64,000 bases of DNA from Trebonia sp963767685. GTDB lineage: Bacteria; Actinomycetota; Actinomycetes; Streptosporangiales; Streptosporangiaceae. Both the position numbers and the translations under genes were made by a program. This document shows positions 49,415 through 56,443 of this stretch, one piece after another. Numbering within the stretch: the stretch's first letter is position 1; the number at the start of each line of letters is the position of its first letter. Where the stretch lies: contig CAVYEZ010000015.1 in the NCBI GenBank assembly GCA_963767685.1, positions 1-64,000 on the forward strand, given 5' to 3'. A model generated the notes under the pieces. The model was given only the letters and a program-made list of their open reading frames with translations. It was not told the DNA's origin and made no database searches.

Positions 49415-49894
49415 CTGGCGCCGCTCTCCGGCGTCGCCGCCGACCTAGGCCGCGGCGGCTTCTCCTGCGCGAGACTGATCGCGACCGGGCGCACTGTTTC
49501 GTTAACCGTTGCCCCAATGCCGTCGACTCAAGCGAAGATTGATGCCCCGAGGTGCTCGCGCCGTCTGGCTCCCCGGCTTGGGCCATACCCTCATAGGGTA
49601 TCCATCCGGGATCGCGGGTCAACGGAGGCGAACTGCGCCATTTTTGACCCTCGATAAAGCCAGGCACCCGATTCTGGCGGTGTTTTGAGCCAGACGGGGT
49701 AAATGTCCGCCCGCTCTCACCCTTCGCCGGAGCCCGGCCCTCATTTGACCCGCAGTCTTTAATGGAATTGCACTATAGGCGCGCAGAAACCACGCGATAA
49801 TGGCATCATGCGCTTTACTTACCCGGAGCGGCCCACGCGATCGTGACCAACGGCGCTCCGCCAGGGTCAGGGGCGACTGGTAGCGTCACTGGTC
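49415..49894. other. Intergenic region; no gene seen
   Basis: 480 bp with lower coding bias. It holds the palindrome at 49585-49601 and TTTGACCC twice (about 49644 and 49745). No plausible ORF or RNA gene was recognised. The promoter of the amidohydrolase gene is expected here. Confidence 0.4.
49585..49601. promoter_or_regulatory. Inverted repeat ATACCCT-CAT-AGGGTAT
   Basis: Perfect 7-bp arms around a 3-base centre. A 17-bp dyad of this type is the size of a dimeric repressor site. It lies about 290 bp upstream of the amidohydrolase and 170 bp after the small membrane protein, so the controlled gene is unclear. Confidence 0.45.
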
Positions 49895-51361
49895 ATGGCT
49901 GAGTATGACGTGGTGCTTCGCGGCGGGCGGGTCATCGACCCGGAATCGGGCCTGGACGCGGTGCGCGACGTGGCCATCACGGACGGCCGGGTGGCGGCGG
50001 TCGGCACCGGCCTGCCGCCGGGCGCGCAGGAGGCGGACGTCACCGGCCAGGTGGTCACCGCCGGGTTCATCGACCTGCACAGCCACGCTCACGACCTGGG
50101 CAGCGCCCGGCTCCAGGTGACCGACGGGGTCACGACCGCGCTTGAGCTCGAGGCGGGCGTCACGCCGGTTGGTGCCGCCTACGCGGCCGCCGCCGCGGCG
50201 GGCAGGCCGCTGAACTACGGGTTCGCCGCGTCCTGGGCGATGGCCAGGATGGCCGTGCTCGCCGGGCTGACGCTGGAGGCCTCCATCGGCTCGATGTTCG
50301 CCAACCTGGCGAACCCGCGGTGGCGAGGCGCCGCCTCCGCGGAGGAAATCGCCCGCATCCTGGCGATGCTAGAGGCGGACGTGGCCGACGGCGCGCTCGG
50401 CATCGGCCTGCTGGTCGGGTACGCGCCCGGCGCGACGCCGGATGAGTACCAGCGGGTCGCCGCGCTCGCCGCGGCCAGCGGGGTACCGACCTTCACCCAC
50501 TCCCGCGACCTCGTCGAGTTCACCCCGGGCGGCCCAATCGACGGAGCCGAGGAAATCGTCCGCGCCGCCGGCGAGACCGGTGCCCACATGCACTACTGCC
50601 ACGTCAACAGCACGACGTTGCGGCACGCCGACCGGGTGCTCGGGCTCATCGAGCGCGCGCAGCGGGCAGGCGCCCAGGTAAGCACCGAGGCCTACCCGTA
50701 CGGCGCGGGCATGACCGGCATCGGCGCCGCCTTCCTGGCGCCGGAACGGCTCCCCGAGCGCGGCCTGACGCCGCGGTCCCTCATCTACGCCCCTACCGGG
50801 GAGGAGGTCGCGGACGCGGCCCGGCTGACCGAACTGCGCGCCACCGACCCGGGCGGCCTGGCCATCATCAGGCAGCTGGACGAGGATGACCCCGGCGACC
50901 AGGCCGTCCTCCGGCGCTACCTGACCTTCCCCGGCTCGGTGATCGCCAGCGACGCCATGCCGCTGACCTGGATCGGCGCCGCACCGGAGCCGGCCACCTG
51001 GCCACTTCCGCCGCACGCGTTCACCCACCCGCGGACGGCGGGCACGTTCGCGCGCTCGATCCGCACGCTCAGCGGCAACGGCGGGCTGTCCCTGCCCGAG
51101 GTCCTGGCCAAGTGCAGCCTGCACCCGGCGGTGCTGCTCCAGGACCGGGTGCCGGCGATGCGCCGCAAAGGGCGGGTCAGCGCGGGCAGCGACGCGGACA
51201 TCGTGGTGTTCGACCCCGACGCCATCACCGACCAGGCCACCTACGCCGAGACCACCCGGCCGTCCGCCGGCATCAGCCAGGTCCTGGTCAACGGCACCTT
51301 CGTGGTCCGCGACGGTCACCTCGACCCGGCCGCGCGCCCCGGCCGCCCCGTCCGCGCCTAA
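49895..51361 (+). CDS. D-aminoacylase-like amidohydrolase
   Basis: 488 residues of the metal-dependent hydrolase superfamily. An N-terminal beta-sandwich (YDVVLRGGRVIDPESGLDAV) is followed by FIDLHSHAHDLGSARLQVTD (HxHxxD metal site), GVTTALELEAGVTP with the metal-ligand Glu, FTHSRD, and AHMHYCHVNSTT with further His ligands. SVIASDAMPLTW carries the catalytic Asp, and HPRTAGTFARSIRTL is typical of N-acyl-D-amino-acid deacylases. It would release D-amino acids or hydrolyse related amides. SAGSDADIVVFDPDAITDQA closes the sandwich. Monocistronic, about 165 bp before the next gene. Confidence 0.75.
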   Translation: MAEYDVVLRGGRVIDPESGLDAVRDVAITDGRVAAVGTGLPPGAQEADVTGQVVTAGFIDLHSHAHDLGSARLQVTDGVTTALELEAGVTPVGAAYAAAAAAGRPLNYGFAASWAMARMAVLAGLTLEASIGSMFANLANPRWRGAASAEEIARILAMLEADVADGALGIGLLVGYAPGATPDEYQRVAALAAASGVPTFTHSRDLVEFTPGGPIDGAEEIVRAAGETGAHMHYCHVNSTTLRHADRVLGLIERAQRAGAQVSTEAYPYGAGMTGIGAAFLAPERLPERGLTPRSLIYAPTGEEVADAARLTELRATDPGGLAIIRQLDEDDPGDQAVLRRYLTFPGSVIASDAMPLTWIGAAPEPATWPLPPHAFTHPRTAGTFARSIRTLSGNGGLSLPEVLAKCSLHPAVLLQDRVPAMRRKGRVSAGSDADIVVFDPDAITDQATYAETTRPSAGISQVLVNGTFVVRDGHLDPAARPGRPVRA

Positions 51362-51527
51362 CTTCCGCGAACCCACCCGGCGTATCCGCGGTGCGGAACG
51401 GCGGCATTCGTTATACGGCATTGTCAGCCGTCGGCCTCGCGTGCCTGAATGTGAGTGAACAGCACGGGGCCTCAACACGCTAAGACCGAGCCGAACGACA
51501 CGGTGAGCAACCGACGGAGCGCGATCC

Positions 51528-52532
51528 ATGATCACAGATGCGGCACCCGTGCGGGTCGGCGACACCGATCTCCTCGCCCCCCGGGTCGGCCTGGGAACCG
51601 CCGTCCTCGGCAACTTCCTGCAAGCGATCAGCGACGCCGACGCCGTCGCGGTGATCAGTCGCGCGCTGGCGAGCGGCGTGCGCTACATCGACACCGCCCC
51701 CCGGTACGGACACGGGCTGGCGGAGCGGCGCGTGGGCATGGCCATCGCCGGCTTGCCGCCCGCTGGGTTGGTCGTCTCGACCAAGGTCGGGCGGCTGCTG
51801 CGGGCGGACGCGCCGCGCGATGACACCCAGTACCACGACGGAGTCTCCTTCTATAAGGAGGTACCGGCGGCGGGACCGATGTGGGACTTCAGCTACGACG
51901 GTGTCCGCCAGTCGGCCGAGGAGAGCCTTGAGCGCATCGGCGTCGGCCGGTTCGACGTCCTGCACCTGCACGACTCCGACGACCATCTCGAGCAGGCCGC
52001 GACCACGGCCTACCGCGCACTGCGCGATTTGCGCGACGAAGGGCTGGTGACGGCGATCGGCGCGGGCGCGAACCGGTCGGCGCCGCTCGCGGAGCTCATC
52101 CGTACCTGCGACCTCGACGTCGTACTCCTCGCCGGCCGCTATACGCTGCTCGACCAGACCGCGCTGGCGGACCTGCTGCCATTGTGCGAAAGTCGCGGCG
52201 TCTCGGTTGTGATCGGCGGCGTCTTCAACAGCGGGATCCTGATCGACCCGGTGCCCGGCGCGCACTTCAATTACCTGCCCGCCGATCAAGCGCTCCTGGC
52301 CAAGGCGAGGGCCATTCGCGAGATCTGCGACAAGCACGAAGTGCCGCTCGCGGCCGCCGCCATCCAGTTTCCGCTGGCCCACCCGCGCGTGTGCACCGTG
52401 CTGATGGGTCCACGGACAATCGGCGAGCTCGAAACGGACCGGTCCCTGTTCGAGGTGGAGATCCCGCCGCGGCTCTGGGCGGACCTGCGGCAGGCGGGAC
52501 TGATCGGCCCCGACACCCCGACGCCGGAGTGA
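51528..52532 (+). CDS. Aldo/keto reductase (D-threo-aldose/L-fucose dehydrogenase-like)
   Basis: 334 residues. Catalytic tetrad positions: VRYIDTAPRYGHGLAERRVG (Asp, Tyr), LVVSTKVGRLLR (Lys) and FDVLHLHDSDD (His). NADP binding: VCTVLMGPRTIGELETD. It oxidises pyranoses such as L-fucose or D-arabinose to lactones. A lactonase-type amidohydrolase start lies 12 bp downstream, so this was a two-step sugar catabolic operon, now broken. Start ATG 51528. Confidence 0.8.
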   Translation: MITDAAPVRVGDTDLLAPRVGLGTAVLGNFLQAISDADAVAVISRALASGVRYIDTAPRYGHGLAERRVGMAIAGLPPAGLVVSTKVGRLLRADAPRDDTQYHDGVSFYKEVPAAGPMWDFSYDGVRQSAEESLERIGVGRFDVLHLHDSDDHLEQAATTAYRALRDLRDEGLVTAIGAGANRSAPLAELIRTCDLDVVLLAGRYTLLDQTALADLLPLCESRGVSVVIGGVFNSGILIDPVPGAHFNYLPADQALLAKARAIREICDKHEVPLAAAAIQFPLAHPRVCTVLMGPRTIGELETDRSLFEVEIPPRLWADLRQAGLIGPDTPTPE

Positions 52533-52544
52533 GGAGGGCACTCA

Positions 52545-52811
52545 GTGACGTTGCGCGTCGATGCACACCACCACTTCTGGGACCCGGCCCGGTACTCATA
52601 CCCCTGGATGGCCGGCGACGCCATGGATCCGGTCCGTCGCGCCTTCACCCCCGATGACCTCCGCGGCCCGCTCAGCGAGGAGCGGATCGATGGGACCGTA
52701 CTCGTGCTGCTGGGACGGGCATGCGCGGCCGGGCCGGGACACCGGGAGGCAGGCACCGTCCAGGCGCGCCAGCAGCGCGGTGTCACACATCGGCCCCCCG
52801 TCTCGTCCTAG
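52545..52811 (+). pseudogene. Amidohydrolase-2 (sugar lactonase) N-terminal remnant
   Basis: GTG 52545, with GAGGAGGG upstream, opens VTLRVDAHHHFWDPARYSYP then WMAGDAMDPVRRAFTPDDLR and DGTVLV, the start of an amidohydrolase family 2 enzyme (DAHHHFWDP metal site; fuconolactonase or rhamnonolactonase-like). Homology stops near 52707; the following LLGRACAAGPGHREAG is unrelated and ends at TAG 52809. About 220 residues of the normal enzyme are missing, so lactone hydrolysis in this operon is lost. Confidence 0.65.
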
Positions 52812-52839
52812 GGATCAGCCAACCGATGAGGGGAAACAG

Positions 52840-53529
52840 ATGACCACGCAGAAGCTGCCGGGAAGCGCGGCCGCCCGGCACGGCCGCGGCGAGGCCGACC
52901 TGACGATCATGATCGCCGCGCACGACGCGTTCCGGCGCGACCTGGTAAGCCTGGCCCGGGCCGCCCAGGGGCCCGACCGGCACCAGCCCGACCGGCAACG
53001 CTCGATAGCGGCCGGCTGGGACCTGTTCAAGCGCCAGTTGCACCTGCATCACACCGCCGAGGATGAGCTGATCTGGCCCGTCCTGCGCGAGCGGCTCGCG
53101 GACAGCGCGAACGCGCTGTCCGTGCTCGACGAGATGGAGGCCGAGCATGAGCGAATCGACCCGCTGCTGGCCGCCGTCGACCACGGGTTCACCGCGGCGC
53201 CCGGATCGGCCGGCGGCTACCCGGGCGCTACCCGGCTCGCCGACGCCGTCGACGTGCTGGTGGCCACGCTCACCGGGCACCTGACCCACGAGGAGAAGGA
53301 CGGCCTGCCGCTCATCGGCGCGGCGCTCACCGCCGCCGAGTGGCGCGGCGTCGGGTTCAAGATCGCCCGGAAGAACGGCCTGTCCGGAGGCGGGGAGATG
53401 TTCTCCTGGATGCTCAGCTCCACCGCTCCCGATGCGACGCGGGCGATTACCGGCCAGCTGCCGCCCCCGGTGCGGGTGCTGTACAAGGCCGTGTGGAAGC
53501 CGCGCTTCGAGAAGACGGAGCGCTGGTAA
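52840..53529 (+). CDS. Hemerythrin HHE-domain protein
   Basis: ATG 52840 with GAGGGG upstream. 229 residues: TIMIAAHDAFRRDLVSLARA (first His), LHLHHTAEDELIWPVL (HxxxE), EMEAEHERIDPLLAAVDHGF (His), and ATLTGHLTHEEKDGLPLI (HxxxE). This is the four-helix hemerythrin-like site with His and Glu ligands for a di-iron centre. Function is probably oxygen, NO or iron binding in the cytoplasm. The C-terminal 70 residues (FSWMLSSTAPDATRAITGQL, RVLYKAVWKPRF) are typical of actinomycete homologues. Confidence 0.8.
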   Translation: MTTQKLPGSAAARHGRGEADLTIMIAAHDAFRRDLVSLARAAQGPDRHQPDRQRSIAAGWDLFKRQLHLHHTAEDELIWPVLRERLADSANALSVLDEMEAEHERIDPLLAAVDHGFTAAPGSAGGYPGATRLADAVDVLVATLTGHLTHEEKDGLPLIGAALTAAEWRGVGFKIARKNGLSGGGEMFSWMLSSTAPDATRAITGQLPPPVRVLYKAVWKPRFEKTERW

Positions 53530-53536
53530 GCCGCGC

Positions 53537-54565
53537 TTACTGCGGCGCCATCGGCGGGCAGTCGGCGGGGTCGGTGACGACGCGGATCGGTGACCCGGCG
53601 AGGTACGCGGCGACGTCTTCCGCCATCCGCGGCCAGGCGGCGCGGAACCCCTGCTCGGTGACGTAGCCGATGTGCGGGGTGACCACGACGTTGTCCAGCG
53701 ACCGGAAGGGGTGATCGGCGGGCAGCGGCTCGCGGTCGAACACGTCGAGGCCGGCGCCGCCCAGGTGACCGGAGCGGAGCGCCTCGATCAGCGCCTTCTC
53801 CTCCACGAGCGGACCGCGGGAGACGTTCACCAGGATGGCCCCGGGCTTCATCGCCGCCAGGTCGTCGGCGCCCAGCGTGTTGCGCGACCGCTCGGAGAAG
53901 ACGAGGAAGACCCCGAGGACGTCGGAGGAGGCGAGCAGCTCGTCCTTCGTCACCTTCCGCACGCCAAGCTCGGCGCAGCGTTCCCCGGTGAGGTGCTGGC
54001 TCCACGCGACGACGTCCATCCCGAACGCCTTCGCGACCGGCACCATCGCCCCGCCGAGGTGGCCCGCGCCGAGCAGGCCGAGCGTCTTGCCTGCGAGCGG
54101 TACCGGGAAGCCGGCCTGCCACCCGCCGGCGCGGATGTTCCTGTCCTCGATCCCGGTCCGCTTCGCGACCGCGAGGATGAGCGCCCACGCCATCTCCGAC
54201 GGCGCGGGCATCCCGCCCGCCGCCCCGTAACCGGAGGGGCGAGCGCCGGCGGGCGGGCTCGTGTCGGCGGTACCGCAGAGCATGATCCCGCGCTCGATCC
54301 TGGCCGCGTGATCGATGACGTTGCTGGTCCGGCCGTTGCAGACGAGCAGCTTCAGCCGGGGCAGCCCCTCAAGCACCGCCCGCGGGAACCGCGCCCGCTG
54401 CTGCGTGATGACGACGACCTCGTAATCGGCCAGCTCGACAACGAGCCGCTCCGGCGGGATCGCCTCGCGATAGACGGTGACCTCGGCGTCCCCGGGCAGC
54501 GCGGCCCAGTCCCCGTACTCGAGAGCGACGCCAATGTAGTCATCGAGGATCGCGATCTTCGTCAT
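53537..54565 (-). CDS. D-2-hydroxyacid dehydrogenase family protein
   Basis: 342 residues. The NAD site is LAGKTLGLLGAGHLGGAMVP (GxGxxG), then DVLGVFLVFSERSRNTLGAD. ILVNVSRGPLVEEKALIEAL holds the catalytic Arg, and FDREPLPADHPFRSLDNVVV then TPHIGYVTEQGF holds Glu and His. It reduces 2-keto acids or oxidises D-hydroxy acids. It contains a short Pro/Gly insert (about 100-120, AGARPSGYGAAGGMPAPSEM). Its 3' end is 7 bp from the hemerythrin stop (convergent). Confidence 0.8.
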   Translation of the reverse strand: MTKIAILDDYIGVALEYGDWAALPGDAEVTVYREAIPPERLVVELADYEVVVITQQRARFPRAVLEGLPRLKLLVCNGRTSNVIDHAARIERGIMLCGTADTSPPAGARPSGYGAAGGMPAPSEMAWALILAVAKRTGIEDRNIRAGGWQAGFPVPLAGKTLGLLGAGHLGGAMVPVAKAFGMDVVAWSQHLTGERCAELGVRKVTKDELLASSDVLGVFLVFSERSRNTLGADDLAAMKPGAILVNVSRGPLVEEKALIEALRSGHLGGAGLDVFDREPLPADHPFRSLDNVVVTPHIGYVTEQGFRAAWPRMAEDVAAYLAGSPIRVVTDPADCPPMAPQ

Positions 54566-54580
54566 GCGCCCCAGTATGGC

Positions 54581-56443
54581 TTAGGGCAGGGCGGGCGAGT
54601 CGTCCTCGGTCTCGATCTCGGGATGCCGCCGGGGCGGATGCGGAGTCCACGACGGAAACTCGCGCGTCTTCGGCAGCGGGACGGCCCCCAGGGGACGAAT
54701 GGCCGCCCTGACGCTGTCCTCGGTCAGGCCGTTCAGGTAGCCGCGCAGGTCCGGAAGGTGAATCCCGGCGCCGCGGCGGTCGCGGTCCATGAGGTCGCCG
54801 AGTTGCTCGGCCGCCTTGTCGATCTGGGCGCGAACGGCGCGCTTCTCCACCTCGTTCTGGTCGCTAGCGCGCCGGACCAACGCGGGCAGTCGCATCATTC
54901 CCAGCAGGGACGGGACCCCTACCACCACGGCGGGGGCCACCAGCTCGGAGGCACCAGGGATGAACGCGGCACCGCCAAAGCCGACGGCGGCTACGAGCCC
55001 GCCGGGACAGCCCCACTTCCTGAACCACCGGAGCCTGCCCTGGCGCCGGCCGGCCTCCTTGTCGATCTGGGCGCAGATCTTAGCCGCCTGCTCCTCGGCC
55101 TGGTCGCGCAGCGCTGGCCGGGTTGTCCCCGCCTCTTCCTGGCAGTCGAACCGGCACTCCCACTGCCGCTCACCGACGGCGATCTCAACGGTGCCGACGT
55201 CGGGGAGGTCGTCGCGCAGTTCGTCCGCTGCGCTGACGATCAGCGCGTTGCTCAGCATGATCGCGAGAAGCTCGGTCACGGTCGGGGCCGGCAGCTGGCC
55301 GTCATCGGGCGCGGGGAACGCCGACTGGCTCATCATCGACACGATGTTCAGCGTCGCGTTTCGGCCCTGCTCCTCGGCGACGATTATCGCCCGCGCGGCG
55401 CCGAGGTCACCCTTAGCCAGCCTGACGGCTTGGTGCTCGCGCTTGGCGTGGAGGAGTTCCTCCTCTTCGGGGTCCTCGGTGCTTGCCAGGTTCTTGAGCA
55501 GGACGCCGAGGTCGCCCCGGACGTCATCCGACACGTACGCGCCCGTCTCGAAGCGCTCACGGAAATACCCGGCCGAGTGCTCGATGGCCCGGTTGGCCTC
55601 GTACCGCGGAGACAGCACCTTCCACGCCTTCGCGTTGGCCCGCAGCAGCGAGAAGTCCGGCTCGTCCCCGTAGCGCACGCCCAGGCTGAGCAGCCGCCGC
55701 TTCCACTCGCTGACCGCGGCGTCGAAGATGTCCTCGCGGTCGTACTCCTCGCGGTACCAGTCGGCCACCTGCTTCACCAGCCGTGGGGCCGAGCCGTCGC
55801 CGAGCGCCTTTCCCGTCGCGGCGTCGATCACCACCTGGAAGTGCCGGGGCAGGTTCACCGGCGTGAGCCGGGACAGGTAGGCGGCCAGCCACTCCTGCAG
55901 GGCCTCGTCGCGGTCCTGGTCACGCAACAGGAGCGCCATGAAAAGCGAGGTCTTCTCGTAGTCCAGGGCCAGCGCGAAGTCGAGGGCCTCGCGATGCTGC
56001 TGCGGATTGTCATCGAGCCACGCGGCGACCGCAACAGTCGCCTGCGCCACCCAGTAACGCGGCGTCTGGATCGCGAGCCGCTCGGTGACGTCCAGGATGA
56101 CGGAACGGTTGATGTGGCGGCTGGCGACCACGTCGACGATGCTCGCGGCCATGTTGCGGGCCTCCTGGTAGCGGCCGAACTTCGCCTCCCACTGCCGCTC
56201 GACGACGGTGAGCTCTTGGAAGGCATCCGTCATGATGCGGTCGCGCTCGTACATCTGGCGAAGCTCGTTCAGCGAGTCCTGCGTCACCTGCTGCTTGCGC
56301 TCCAGCCGGTCCAGGGCCGGCTCCACGGTCTGCTCGATCCTGCGGACCCGGTCGCTAAGCCCGGAGGCCCGTTCGACTTGATGCCGCAGGCTCGCGACCT
56401 CCGAGCGCAGGCGGGACACCTCCGCCGAGTCATCGCTCGTCAT
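54581..56443 (-). CDS. Coiled-coil membrane-associated protein coupled to a kinase-WD40 gene
   Basis: 620 residues, no recognised family. The N terminus (about 5-75) is a heptad-like coiled coil (VSRLRSEVASLRHQVERASG, IEQTVEPALDRLERKQQV). The middle (about 80-390) is helical and charged, with ALDYEKTSLFMALLLRDQDR and RHFQVVIDAATGKALGDGSA. A hydrophobic pair lies near 485-525 (GGLVAAVGFGGAAFIPGASE, LVAPAVVVGVPSLLGMM), then an acidic Pro-rich tail. The start ATG overlaps the kinase stop as ATGA (56440-56443), so the two are made together. The likely role is partner or substrate of the kinase. Confidence 0.6.
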   Translation of the reverse strand: MTSDDSAEVSRLRSEVASLRHQVERASGLSDRVRRIEQTVEPALDRLERKQQVTQDSLNELRQMYERDRIMTDAFQELTVVERQWEAKFGRYQEARNMAASIVDVVASRHINRSVILDVTERLAIQTPRYWVAQATVAVAAWLDDNPQQHREALDFALALDYEKTSLFMALLLRDQDRDEALQEWLAAYLSRLTPVNLPRHFQVVIDAATGKALGDGSAPRLVKQVADWYREEYDREDIFDAAVSEWKRRLLSLGVRYGDEPDFSLLRANAKAWKVLSPRYEANRAIEHSAGYFRERFETGAYVSDDVRGDLGVLLKNLASTEDPEEEELLHAKREHQAVRLAKGDLGAARAIIVAEEQGRNATLNIVSMMSQSAFPAPDDGQLPAPTVTELLAIMLSNALIVSAADELRDDLPDVGTVEIAVGERQWECRFDCQEEAGTTRPALRDQAEEQAAKICAQIDKEAGRRQGRLRWFRKWGCPGGLVAAVGFGGAAFIPGASELVAPAVVVGVPSLLGMMRLPALVRRASDQNEVEKRAVRAQIDKAAEQLGDLMDRDRRGAGIHLPDLRGYLNGLTEDSVRAAIRPLGAVPLPKTREFPSWTPHPPRRHPEIETEDDSPALP

